Below are positions 39,801 to 52,230 of a stretch of 64,000 nucleotides of DNA, piece after piece. The notes beneath the pieces are model-generated. The model saw only the letters and a list, made by a program, of their open reading frames with translations, had not been told where the DNA came from and made no database searches. The stretch is taken from assembly GCF_910592395.1 (NCBI RefSeq), contig NC_088312.1, forward strand, positions 6,570,001 to 6,634,000, in the 5' to 3' direction. This DNA is from Lineus longissimus (taxonomy: Eukaryota; Nemertea; Pilidiophora; Heteronemertea; Lineidae). How positions within the stretch are numbered: position 1 is the stretch's first letter; each line of letters starts with the position of its first letter. The translations under genes and the position numbers were made by a program.

Positions 39801-42800
39801 TCTTTGGTTGTGCTGTAACTCCTGTCAAATGGCTCTTGCTATGGGCTTTTTCAGGAGTTATTATCCACGTCCTTTTGGGAAGCTGTGCTGAAACCACTAG
39901 ACTAATTTCTTCAAAGTTTGGTTATTCTAATTTTGAAGAACAACTCAGCTCACAAAGGTTACAAATAGTCCAATGTTCAAAATCTCAAAAGCAACCCAAA
40001 TGCCATGGAAAAAGTTGCTTTAAAATTGCGGACCAAATCTTTCGAAATTGCATTAATATTGTCACAAGCCTGGAACTAATCTACCATACAACCTCATTGA
40101 CCGACCTCTCAACCCAACTGATTACATCTAAGCAAATCACTAGATGGTCACAAATCTGTTTAACAGACCATATAATCTGAACATATGGCTGAAATGAAGC
40201 CAAGCTACCATATCAAATTTAAAATTAATCATTTGCATAAATTCAATGGATTTTTCCTTCAAATCACTAGATAAACTGACAGTAATATTTCCATTGATTT
40301 TTCATAACTTGATAAGCATTTCTCCCAGAGGAAGCGTGTAATGGGGTATCAGGAATATGGATGGGAATAGAATCTGTCCAAGGACCATAACTTATTTTTA
40401 GTTCATTGCGTCTGGGGCACTGTCTCGCCGAAACTGAATAAATATTTCTCATGATCTTTTAAGGTAATTTAAAATGCTCAGGAACAATATTTCATGAACA
40501 CTGCAACCAAAATGTTTATTTCCCACAAGAGAACAAGGTTCTTCACGAAATAAAGTCAATATGTGATTTGATTTATATGAAATAACACGCTTTCTTGAGC
40601 ATATTGCCCAGTCATATGAAGTGGTTGGATGCACAACACCCTTATCACAGAACCTCATGCCCTCAAATGTAGAACTATTCAAGGATAGATCCATCATGAT
40701 GATATCCTCAACACACTAATGACACCCAAGCAGGATAAGATGCTTCATCAGGGCAAGTAATGCAATTGCCACGGCTAACCTGAGACTGGTCACGATTTAC
40801 TTACTGATGGTACAGCCATTCCATATAGGACAATTATTATCTGTCTGCAGCCCCAATTACATCTTATTCATTTAGATCACCATCATCTTGACTTCAAGAA
40901 ACAAGTATAACCCCACCGCAGCCAGCAATCCCAAAAATGAATTCATTCAATATGAATATTCCACTGTACAAGGAATGCTGCTCTCTGTGTATTGTTTTGC
41001 CGAATTGTTCAAATTAGGCAACAGGAAACCATCTGCCAGTTGATTTTTCCTCTACTCATGATGACACAGATCTATCATGACTAATAACATGGATTCGTCT
41101 TCTTCTCTGGACAGCAAGTCTGTTTTCCAGTTCAGATAAATTCAGCAAAAGTTTCAGCAAAATTGGACAGAAGCTAGTTTTCCCAACCATTTTCAAGTTT
41201 AACAGCTTTTTTTCTCATCTTGCTGGCTCTCAAAAGAAGCCAACTTTTAAGTGCTGTAAAGTGATTATGATGTAAAGCTTTCACGCTGTTGAGAGGATAG
41301 ACAGATTCAATTAAGCTTTTTTCATACTTAATATTTAACAGCAACTAGAGTGCATTGCTGAGCCTTCAGTCGTCTGACGGCAATGTAGCTAATAAAACCG
41401 ACAACCGAGAGGATCACTCATTATGTTCAAATAAGACTGCCCTGTTCCGTAAATGTTCATATCACCTCTGGTGCTTCAACAATGGTGGTTCAGGTACGTG
41501 GTCGCTTCCCGGCCAAATTTGTCACTCCATCACTGGTTAAGAGAAAGGAGGAGAATGAGGATATTCCACTCCAGAAGCCCTAAAGCAGTTGGGTTAAACC
41601 TAGCATCCAAGGAGTCCTGGTAATTGAGCTTAATAGGAATGGATATTGCCATGTTTACAGTTAATCAAATCATCAACAGTATATCTCTTTGATTATGGTC
41701 ATTCTGCCATAGGTAGGACCTGAAGCAACCAAACCATCAAAGTCAACCCAAATGGTTTCCCCTGCTTGGACACTTTGGGAAGCTGACAGCAAGGGTATGT
41801 GCAGCTTTGATACTCATGAATTAATCTTGGTGATTAGGCCGGGATTAGACCAAATAGTGCAGAGGCCAGGCTTATACTATGAATGACCACCATGGTATTG
41901 AATGACTAAAAGCAAGGATCTGGTTTCCTAATATGCTCTGAATTCAGTTACGTTTTACGGTAGTAACTTGCAGCATTGGACTTATCTTTCAATCACAACC
42001 CTTCAGCCCCGTCATCAATACAAGCAAATTTTGTACTAGCAGTACAATGCCTTTCCCGCGCCTCAGTCAATATCAAAGCGATGGATGTATCATCAAGTCA
42101 CACACGAGTTTCTGAATGGAACCCTATTGTGGGGCCCTTTATCCACATGCACATCAGGCTAAATCTAGCTAACTTGTCTGCACACAAACAATGTTTTTGC
42201 ACAAGAAATGCATTCCCAAGGTTTCAGGTGAGACCTTTGAAATTCATTCCAGGATTTATAAGAGAATTTATAAAGCTCTGACTATAATCGCAATAGGATT
42301 ATCAATCAGTTTGAAATGGATGCCGAGGCATGAGCAGAGATGAGATGCTGTGCAACTACTTTTGTGGGAACATTTATATCATGCGATATTCATCATAATA
42401 AAAGCGTCTTCACTCTGCCCACGAAATGTTGTCACTCATCCTTGGTGTGGCACATCACATTTCATAACGACTTTAGCAAAAACTCCTCAACATCGAAGTA
42501 CCAAGACATCCTATTATCTTCCTCTCCTAACTAGCTCTGTCTAACCTTTCTAAGAAGCACTATTTGAAAGCAAGGTCTATGATTTCATGGAGAGCGTGGC
42601 CCATTACAAGATGAACTACATTGTATCTTGTTATAAAATAGACCTATATCCAATGTCATAAAGGGACAAGATATCCTATACCCTTCAGATTCCTCCCTCT
42701 CGAATAGTCTCGACCTGGAGTTGCCTTTTGTAAACTGATAACTTCATAAAGATACCATTTTGATTATGCTGAACAACAAAGGATTGAATCTCTCGTGAAA

Positions 42801-43651
42801 TTAAGCTAATTATGATCTTATTGAAAGCATGGAACAACCAGCTCTTGCAGCAGGTTGTTGCTCTCCAAAGAGAAAGAATTCGAGGATAAGTGTCGAGTTC
42901 CCAAGAAAAGAAAAAAAGCATAAATCAACAAAGTTTACTCATGAACTTCAAGGCAAGGTTCGTTCTTCCAAAACTTGGTATCTGAAGTTATCGCAAAAAA
43001 TATCAAAATGTACGCGACATGCATGATAAGTTGACCAGGTTTGCAGTACATGTATTATGCATGGGTATGTGACTAAATAATAACTTCACTATTTTATTAA
43101 AATGATAATGGCTAAGTATGTCCTTTTAACAGCATGTAAACAATATACATTAACAAACCTTGCCCTTTACACAGACATAAGAATTCTATGAAGTTATATC
43201 AAGTACTTTCAATTGTGTAAACCAATGACCACCAAGTCCGTGACGGCTGAAGAAACCTGCTTGATACATTCGACAGCTGTGGAATGGGTCTTGATTGGAC
43301 TTGTTGGCAGATTAATTGGCATGATTGCTCATCGCAAGTGTAATCATGAAATTCTCTGCGAGGTGTTCAGACGCCCTGGACAGTAATGACATTCTTGAAA
43401 CTGGTGACAAGAAAACTAGCCTTCTACATATTAATTGAACCAAACGTTATTGGAGAGACTTTTCTTACTGCAACTACTGCAGTCTACTCTTTGAGAAAAA
43501 CACACCGACTGTGGCTTCAGAGCGCAACAGTTAATCTGTGCACAAAAATACCAAATCAAACGAGGACAGAAAAGAAACTTTACTGCATGCTTTATAGGAA
43601 TTATGGCTTTTTCACCAACACTGATTACCGCAGATTCTTCATGTGAGCGAT
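30826..43651. other. intergenic, no gene recognised
   Basis: About 12.8 kb without a supported gene. The longest frame (39647-40180, 177 codons) has no recognisable domain and AT-rich codon use like its surroundings. A short duplication (period about 33 bp, ggaaact(t/c).ggct box) lies at 36430-36491, and a tRNA A-box-like motif lies near 35030. Confidence 0.5.
35015..35060 (-). repeat. possible SINE head (tRNA A-box-like)
   Basis: The minus strand reads gcattagctcaaccggatga, which resembles a Pol III A box (TRGCNNAGYNGG). No convincing B box follows at the usual distance, so this may be a decayed SINE or chance. Confidence 0.2.
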
Positions 43652-43903
43652 TAATCTGTAAGAGCTTATAACTTATACAAAGTTCACTAAAGTGCTGCGC
43701 AAACGGCGGTGACTGTAGTAGCTGCGACCTGCAACAGAGCCATGCCGACATGACCATAAATGGTTGAAATGCAACCGCCGATTGGTTAAACTTCAATCAC
43801 TCGTCATGTTGTTGTGGCTCTGTAGCAGGTTGCACCAACTATAATTGCTCTTTTGCAAGCCACTTCGATGAACTTCGTATGAGTTATAATCTCTTACAGA
43901 TTA
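43652..43903. mobile_element. 252-bp imperfect inverted repeat (MITE-like)
   Basis: The left arm starts taatctgtaagagcttataa and the right arm ends with its imperfect complement (...ttataatctcttacagatta). Pairing continues inward through aaagttca..aaagtg, a gcgacctgc box and acagagcca to catgac around 43752. The centre is at about 43777. Arms of about 110 bp with roughly 20-25% mismatches suggest an old non-autonomous DNA element. No clear target-site duplication was seen. Confidence 0.6.
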
Positions 43904-46900
43904 CACTTTTTCAATAATTGCACACATGAAGAATCTTTCCTAGCTCCGTGTGCACATCAACATGACTTCCTACTTTTTCCACATAAGATGCTGTCATTCA
44001 ACCGGAAGTCTGAGCCATTAGTGAAATGCCACTCCCACATTATGCTCTCTAAAGATACAAGTTTCCTCGACATCAATAAGATATATTTTTGTACACAATG
44101 TTCGAGCAGGGCCAGAAATATGCACCCTTAAATTTTTTCTTAGTGGTCCTTCCATCTGTTCCAACTTCATGGTTTTTGTGATTCCATCTGTTAATTGCCG
44201 TGTCTATGGCGGGTCTAAATCGTTAGGGATGCTTTTCACGTATTACGTCCAAAACATGTGGCTTCACCTGCAACAAGGTTTTGTTCCGCATTTTCAGTCT
44301 ACCGGAGTGGTCTTGATTATATAACCAAGGACCTCCAGCTCAGTATGAATTCCTTAAACCATGAATACTGACAATGAGGTATCAATTTCTTCTCCAAACA
44401 CCTTCAGTGATGGCCGAGACACCAAAACTGCAGTGACAAAAAGAGGCTTAATGTACAAATAAGAAATAACACTACATTTCGATCAAGGTGTTAAAGAATA
44501 AACACAATCCAACCCCTGAACAACTGAACTTGATAAACAGTTGTGTGAACAATACAATGCCACTGTATGAGGAAATTAACAAAAACTGATTAAAGCATCC
44601 ATCTTTGTCATTTCTGCACCGAAACAAAGGGTTGGAGATATTGGACATCAAACCCAGAAGATGAATTAGTCGCTTTTTGTATTGTGCCAGTCTTGTTGGA
44701 GTCTTTTTAATCCAATATTAGATTGGTGTACAAAAAATCAATCCATGAGATGTGGAGTTGAATATAAAGCAGATGATGAGAATAGACAAGATTTATTTCA
44801 ATTATTGCTGATCTTCGCTGACGAACTGAGATGTGTCGTTGTGGCTAAAGACTGCTGGTAACCCACTGAAGAACTGAGGAAATCAGAAAATGCCCAAGAC
44901 TTGCATTCACAAGGTTGGTCACAAAAAGGTTTACTAAGTGAGGCCAATTGAACTTAGCTGGTGTTGAGTTCCAACTAAGTCACTTTTTGATAAACCAACA
45001 AGTAACCAATCACAAAAAAAGTCACAGGGAAATGGATTTTGTTCCAAAGCAGATGATCATGCCGTAATACCCAAATTATTGATTTTCCCAGAGAGTTAAG
45101 TAAATGTCAATGGTCTTGAGGACAATCTCATGACCAATTTGCCACTGCTGAGCTAATTAACGAATCATTTCCTCAATCGGCCAATGTGATTATCAGACCA
45201 CTAAGTCTGCAATATTTGTCTATAGTTGAAGGAGATGGGTTGGCCTCTTCTTTTTCCTGTTTGGCTTGTTGCAAGCAGCGAGAGAAAGAAACATGGCCTT
45301 ACTTTGTGATTAGATGTGTTTCAAAATCTTTGACTAAAAGAAGTGGTGATGTCCAGAAAACTGGATGAAAGTGTGAACCGCCAGGCAAACATTGACAGAT
45401 CTTTTCCGGGGCTATGATACAGATAGATCGTGACTAAATAGTACTCTTGAATTCTATTTGCTGTCTCCAGCACCTCCCCGCAACCTGTCGTGGGGTTGCG
45501 TGAACAGTCTTATTGGGCAAGCATAATTGGATTGGCCTATCTGGAAACTTCTCACCTAATTGGCTAAGCATGACCAACATTGTGTTGTGTGGAGAATTAT
45601 GAGGTATCTGGAGACAAGCTCATACAAGGCAATCATGCTAAGGTCAAGATGGTTGCTGAGAAAATGAATTCGGTAAAGTTGCCACACTTTTTGAACGATT
45701 CACTAATATCATACCAAATGGCAGCAATGTGCCAATAGTGACCTGCCTGATCCATTTGCAGATTATCAGAAAGAAACTACATTGGATTTCCTATCAGCTG
45801 GATGACCTTGCTTGGGCAAGCAGATAATCTCATGCCAGCATCCAAAAGAAGTAGACCACACTCAAAAGAAGTTAATCTGGTATGAAATTCCCCAAGAGTT
45901 TCTTAATTTCTTTTTGCACCATGAATGCAACTAAGCACGAGGTTGAAGAAGTCCACGCACTGCTTCAAGATAAAAGAAGATATGGCCCTCTGATATGCCA
46001 ACACTCAAACGTAATGGCTTGGGCCAAACAAGGAAAAGCTTTTTCCAATTTATGACTTGTCACTAGTTCTTTGATTTAGTGGTCACCAATAAAATCTACT
46101 CTCATAGATGGATAAACATTAGCTTTCGATGCCGACACTGAATTCTGTAAGACCAAAATGTGTTGGTTTGCGCAACTGTTGAGACATCCTTATTAAGCGA
46201 CTTCCCCCAAGTCACGGCAATGAAGCGTTTCCTTACCGCTACTTCCGTTGATGATTTGTTTGAGTGGGGAAATCTCATGATCCCATAAGATTGAGTGTCT
46301 AGTGTTCTAGTGACATTATAAGTTGAAGGTAGAGTTGGTCTGAACAAGATATTGCCCTCGTTAGCTCTATGTCATGCCCGGCACCTTCTGCTTCAATGGA
46401 GCGCGAGTATGTCGGCAAGCATTCAAGAAACATGAATGAAGCGTACTTCTGACTAAACACGCTCATATTATATATCAGCCTGGGTTTTATACCGTGCTGA
46501 TGAGTTCAAGCAGCATGCTGAAGGGCATCTGTTCTACATGGGCCTATTACAGTTGAAATTGGTCTATATTTAGGTACCCCTTACTCGGCTAAAAGCTTTT
46601 GAGGTCGACATTCATGTTTTTTCAGCAAAGGGTTTTACAAGGTCCAAAAAGTCAGTGGTGCCTGGGAGTATGACCAGATGTGATCAAACTCCTGACAGCA
46701 GTCGCCTCTCACATCAGGGGCGCAAAACAAGTCCGGAGGGCAGGCACCGACTAATTGATTTGGCGTTGTCACTTTCCCTTGCCTCGAGCTATGTTACAAC
46801 ACTTTGTAACAAGAGTTGATTGACGATGAGTAGTTGTGTTGAACCTCCCAGTGAGGGCATCCATGGTCAGTTCAGGGCAGGGATGTCGTTCAACTTGTTC

Positions 46901-47811
46901 AACAGGGGAGTTTGTGTTGCTCACTTCCCCACCATTGAAAAATATGTTTTTTTAACTCCTAAATCTAAACTATCAGCAAAAGCAAAGATGACAAACAAAA
47001 ACAAGCAGGAGGAGAAGAAGATACAAACAATTTGAACATTTTCAATTTCCCCTCTAAAGAGATGAATAGAATCATAAGATAAGTGTCACACATCCATCTA
47101 CTGGCTCACAGAAGTTTTGAGCTGCTTAAAGTAATTTTACAAAATAACTTAACAGGATATGAATTTTGAACTTGTCAGTTCAAGTAAATGTTTGGTTCAG
47201 TAAAGAATTGGAAAAGCTCAATCTTTCACAACTTCTCAGCAGAGCACCCAGGCAAATTTGTGGTTGAGAACACTGATTAGGGTATTGCATTCTGGTGACA
47301 GAGACGCGGCATCAATTTTGCCAAGGTTTTGAAATCATTTTTTAGCATACATGTACCCTAGTGAAAATCAGCACCACTTATTACGATGCCGATGATACCC
47401 GATCAGGCGGTATACTGATTTAGACCAAGAACCACGTCTGTAACATCACACACACCCAATTTATTTATCAGCTCGCTCACGTCCTAAGGCCTAATGGCCC
47501 TCCCATCATAACAGGATGACAGCCACGCACAAATTGAGCCATTAGGCTGGAACGTTTGGTCACAGTGTGTGCGAAATTCATTTCCTTGAGATGAAGAACG
47601 GGTGTACCTTGTCAAGAGGGTGTAACACACTTTCACAACAATATGAATCTAAGGTGATGAATGAGTTGGCGACACAGATCTTGCTATTTATCAAAATAAT
47701 CCAGGGGCTGATCAGCCTCTTGATACACGTATCCATAGGTTTATGATGCAGGTTGGCGCAGGTCATAAAAGTTGATGTTATTGTTATTAGCATAAGAGCT
47801 ATTATTGAAAA
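43904..47811. other. intergenic, nothing recognised
   Basis: Only short frames are present, with no recognisable domain or repeat array. Confidence 0.5.
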
Positions 47812-48338
47812 TTGGTATTGGTAACTCTTGTCCATATTTTATTAGCATATCTGTATCGTATCAAAGAAGCAACATCCTTACTTGAAGGTTATGCCATTCA
47901 GGCATTTTATCATGGTAGATATCATCAGCGTTCAAGGATAACTCTTGTCCATATTTTATTACCAATTATCATATTTGTAAGAAGCTACCTCCTCCCCCTC
48001 AGCTAAAGGTCTGGTAATGTCACTCACTTTCAGGCACTTTATTCAAGAACATTGTCTGCAGGCAGTCGCACTAAGCATTGCTAAGTCGGCTCCTTCACTT
48101 AAAAGGTATGGGAGACATCATTGTAGACAGCAGCATTCAAGAATAGCAGCACTCCATATTTCATCACCATATTTGTAAGAGGCTACACACCTAGCTGAAG
48201 GCAATGTCATCCACTTTCAGGCATATTACCCAAGAACAGTGTCTGCAGGCAGGTGCACTATGTTGGGTCCTTTTATACTTATAAGAGTTTTTTGGTAGAT
48301 ATCAATAGCGTTCCAACAAAAACTATTCAATATTTCAT
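47812..48338. repeat. degenerate tandem repeats left of the palindrome
   Basis: Boxes recur with substitutions: aactcttgtccatattttat (47815 and 47940), catatttgtaag with a following gctac (near 47970 and 48170), cactttcaggca (48027 and 48210) and caagaaca.tgtctgcaggca (48044 and 48230). The periods are about 125-190 bp. The series resumes to the right of the palindrome. Confidence 0.7.
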
Positions 48339-48342
48339 TTAA

Positions 48343-48512
48343 GGAATTGAACCCGAGGCGGAGGACCTTGGTTGAGTTACCAAGACACTCGAGGGTGGAG
48401 CTAAAATACAGTCCAAACCCGAGCCGACAGGCGAGGGTTTGGACGAAATTTTAGCTCCACCCGAGAGTGTCTTGGTAACTCAACCAAGGTCCGAAGCCGA
48501 GGGTTCAATTTC
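48343..48512. repeat. 170-bp hairpin at the outer end of the left arm
   Basis: This block is itself an imperfect inverted repeat: gaacccgaggcggaggacc pairs with ggtccgaagccgagggttc, accttggttgagttaccaag with its complement, and ggtggagctaaaat with attttagctccacc. A mirror copy occupies 49491-49660. Confidence 0.85.
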
Positions 48513-48513
48513 T

Positions 48514-48972
48514 ATTCTAAAATACCTCAAACTTAAAAGGATAGGCCACGAAATAACTTGAATATGTGCGAATTTGGCAAATTCCATCCATCGCCTGCCC
48601 GGAGCGCCGGTAGCGCCGTTGTTTACATTATGTTACGGCAGCCCGTATAGGAAGTCCGGATCGGCTCGCTCAAGTGACGCTAAAATCCGCGCAAATGGGC
48701 TATTTGGAGCGTTTTTCTCAGCAAATATGTGTAGTGCTCATTAAAAAACTTAGGGTGGTTGATGCTTCCTTGGCTGATTTGTGTTTGAAGCAGTGTTTTG
48801 AGAGCCTCAAACTTCTGAAGTGAGCTGTGTGCATGGTTCCACATTTTAGTGCAACCCGAGGGAACTTTGGTAGAGCATCTTGGTTGCGTGTCCAAAACAC
48901 TCCACTCTCAGAACGAGGCTTATGCATTTTCCATTTAAAAGTTGACTTTACGGTACCAAGGTATTTTAGAAT
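48514..48972. repeat. 459-bp inner segment of the left arm, bounded by short inverted repeats
   Basis: It starts with attctaaaatacct and ends with aggtattttagaat, exact reverse complements of 14 bp. The interior includes a GC-rich patch (cggagcgccggtagcgccg). A mirror copy lies at 49031-49489. Short frames of 69-87 codons lie inside but match no family I know. Confidence 0.8.
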
Positions 48973-49664
48973 AACATACATGTATTTGTATTATGAAAAG
49001 CTACATTCCTAGTCTAAGTTAATATTAATTATTCTAAAATACCTTGGTACCGTAAAGTCAACTTTTAAATGGAAAATGCATAAGCCTCGTTCTGAGAGTG
49101 GAGTGTTTTGGACACGCAACCAAGATGCTCTACCAAAGTTCCCTCGGGTTGCACTAAAATGTGGAACCATGCACACAGCTCACTTCAGAAGTTTGAGGCT
49201 CTCAAAACACTGCTTCAAACACAAATCAGCCAAGGAAGCATCAACCACCCTAAGTTTTTTAATGAGCACTACACATATTTGCTGAGAAAAACGCTCCAAA
49301 TAGCCCATTTGCGCGGATTTTAGCGTCACTTGAGCGAGCCGATCCGGACTTCCTATACGGGCTGCCGTAACATAATGTAAACAACGGCGCTACCGGCGCT
49401 CCGGGCAGGCGATGGATGGAATTTGCCAAATTCGCACATATTCAAGTTATTTCGTGGCCTATCCTTTTAAGTTTGAGGTATTTTAGAATAGAAATTGAAC
49501 CCTCGGCTTCGGACCTTGGTTGAGTTACCAAGACACTCTCGGGTGGAGCTAAAATTTCGTCCAAACCCTCGCCTGTCGGCTCGGGTTTGGACTGTATTTT
49601 AGCTCCACCCTCGAGTGTCTTGGTAACTCAACCAAGGTCCTCCGCCTCGGGTTCAATTCCTTAA

Positions 49665-49760
49665 TTCAAGAACAGCGACTGCAAGCACTCATATTTCATC
49701 ATATTTGCTACATTTGTAAACTCAATTGTACCTTAGTATCACCTCAAAGAGCAATAAGTT
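49665..49760. repeat. continuation of the 47.8-kb repeats right of the palindrome
   Basis: The text ttcaagaacagcgactgcaa, catatttcatca and catttgtaaa resembles the boxes left of the palindrome, so the palindrome sits inside this repeat series. Confidence 0.55.
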
Positions 49761-51112
49761 TGGATCAGCAGTGATTCCTTAATGCTGTGCAGAGTTTGGG
49801 ATGATCCACAACCTCATTATTTTGTTCTGAATTCAGAATATTTACAGCATGATATACGATGTTGCAGGCTCCCATGGCTTGTGCTGTTGCAAACACCCAA
49901 AAGTATAAACGAACCATTAGTTTGGTCGCTCATAACCAAACTAATAGACCATTAGTGATTCCCAAATGCTTTGCAATAACTGGGATGATCTATAACCGAT
50001 CCAGAACCTCATAAACAGATAAAATATTAAGAATTTTGTTGCAGAGGAGGGCTGTTTTGGTGATGTGCCACGTGACACTGTTGGGTACTTGAAGACTTTC
50101 ATGGCTAAGTGAAATCCACTGAAATGGACGAAGTCTGGCAAAATCCACAATCAAACATGCCCTGAAGAAGAATGCTTGTTTCCCAATAACTTGTACAAAT
50201 AAACACAGACCTAAATAGATATACATGCTTCGGGGTAAAGAGGTGGAAAACGACTTCGAACAAACATCGCCATCAGAATATAAATTAATAAGTTTCGACA
50301 AGAGTTGCCGCGTCAAGGTGCTGGGATCACCCCCCACTGGATCAATGCATATTGGATGAACATGATTGATGTCATGTTCAATAAATATCTCTGGGAGAAA
50401 TGAATTTAAGGTCACTATAGAGGCACTAAGCCAATGATTGAAAAACCGTATAGGCTTTCAACAGATTTTGACAGGGTCATCATACTTCAGTCAGGAAAAA
50501 ATCTGCTTTGGGGTATTTTTAGTGACTGTTTTTATTGACTCTTTACAAATTGGATGTTTTAATAATAGTTGATTTATTGATTTTTCATGACAATTTGCAA
50601 GAATATTAAAAAGAATCAGTTTGTATGTTTCAGGTTTTTTAGCAAGGATGAGATTCTCGCAAATACCTAATTGGTCCACTAAAAAACAAAATCAATACAG
50701 CTGCAGTAACTTCCGCCGTTTTCAATCTTGTTCCTGACATTCGTTCTTGAGCTGCATTCCCAAGTTGAAGAGAAGGCATTTACCCTCAAGACAAATTACC
50801 TCTCATGCAGTCAAAAAGCCATTTCATTGCCCCTTCAGTATCTTCTCCAAGTGCCATATCATATGCCAAGTAGCAGGAAGCTAATACCGAGATATGGTTG
50901 ACAACTATGAATTTTGCCATCAGCAAGCTAAGCAGTATGCCACGAATGCTTTTAGCTATTTAGTTCATGGAGTACCGCTAATTGTACCAGTAAGGTTCAA
51001 CTTAAAACCATTTTCAAGAAAATTTGTCTTTTTTTTCATATCCATAATACAACCTGTCTGCTACTTCTAAGAGAACTGCGAATTTTACAAGCAGCAGGTT
51101 GGAAGCGTGCAC
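49761..51112. other. intergenic, nothing recognised
   Basis: No supported exon is present. The 141-codon minus frame at 49990-50415 has no recognisable domain. Confidence 0.45.
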
Positions 51113-51148
51113 CCATGTTGTCAGATGGAGGGACAGACACCGTGCTGA

Positions 51149-51232
51149 ATAGTTACGCCCTTCTAAATAGTTACGCCAGTCTGAATAGTTATGCCATTCT
51201 GAATAATTACGCCATTCTGAATAGTTATTTTG
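51149..51232. repeat. 18-bp minirepeat inside X, about 5 units
   Basis: The unit gaatagttacgccattct is repeated about five times with small changes, only in this copy of X. On the minus strand it reads as repeated NYSEW/NYSDW residues, which is a by-product of the repeat. Confidence 0.8.
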
Positions 51233-51334
51233 CACCCAAATTGACGGATGGAGGGACAGCGGCATTCTGAATAGTTATTTTACCAGCTCTGCTGAGCTAA
51301 AAAAATTCACCGTAAACATTTTAACAAGAAGCCC

Positions 51335-52230
51335 AAGGGCCTGGCATGGATCAAACCCACAACCTATGGAGTTATACAAGAGCGCGAAATTCAAATCAAG
51401 TTAAAACAAGGTCAATGCAGATTTTTGCTCAGTAACACCAACTGGTAGTAACAAACAATACTAAGGGCCTGGCGTGGATCAAACCCACAACCTATGGAGT
51501 TATACAAGAGCGCGAAATTGAAATCAAGTTAAAACAAGGTCAATGCAGATTTTTGCTCAGTAACACCAACCGGTAGTAACAAACAATACTAAGGGCCTGG
51601 CGTGGATCAAACCCACAACCTATGGAGTTATACAAGAGCGCGAAATTCAAATCAAGTTAAAACAAGGTCAATGCAGATTTTTGCTCAGTAACACCAACTG
51701 GTAGTAACAAACAATACTAAGGGCCTGGCGTGGATCAAACCCACAACCTATGGAGTTATACAAGAGCGCGAAATTCAAATCAAGTTAAAACAAGGTCAAT
51801 GCAGATTTTTGCTCAGTAACACCAACTGGTAGTAACAAACAATACTAAGGGCCTGGCGTGGATCAAATCCACAACCTATGGAGTTATACAAGAGCGCGAA
51901 ATTCAAATCAAGTTAAAACTAGGACAATGCAGATTTTTGCTCAGTAACACCAACTGGTAGTAACAAACAATACTAAGGGCCTGGCGTGGATCAAACCCAC
52001 AACCTATGGAGTTATACAAGAGCGCGAAATTCAAATCAAGTTAAAACTAGGTCAATGCAGATTTTTGCTCAGTAACACCAACTGGTAGTAACAAACAATA
52101 CTAAGGGCCTGGCGTGGATCAAACCCACAACCTATGGAGTTATACAAGAGCGCGAAATTCAAATCAATTTAAAACTAGGTCAACACAGATTTTTTCTCAG
52201 TAACATCAACTGGTAGTAACAAACAATACT
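51335..52230. repeat. 128-bp tandem array, 7 units
   Basis: Units start at 51335, 51463, 51591, 51719, 51847, 51975 and 52103, exactly 128 bp apart, with the same core as the 28.4-30.5 kb array. Confidence 0.97.

Larger units (their letters stand above)
48339..49664. mobile_element. 1318-bp palindromic element with 632-bp arms, bordered by TTAA
   Basis: The left arm (48343-48974) and right arm (49029-49660) are reverse complements of equal length with no mismatch in the portions compared; matching open frames on both arms encode the same peptides. The loop is 54 bp (48975-49028). Both outer edges abut TTAA (48339-48342 and 49661-49664), the target duplication used by piggyBac-like transposases, although TTAA is self-complementary and could be part of the palindrome. 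The arm termini begin ggaattgaacccgagg, unlike the CCC start common in piggyBac. No transposase is present. It could be a fold-back or MITE-type element or an inverted duplication; an assembly artefact is possible. Confidence 0.85.

Noticed and set aside
39647-40180. 177-codon open frame (+)
   Set aside because: No recognisable domain, base composition like the surrounding non-coding DNA and no supporting splice or promoter signals. Probably chance.
49990-50415. 141-codon minus frame as a missing USP47 exon
   Set aside because: It shows none of the conserved USP47 C-terminal motifs and has no matching splice sites.
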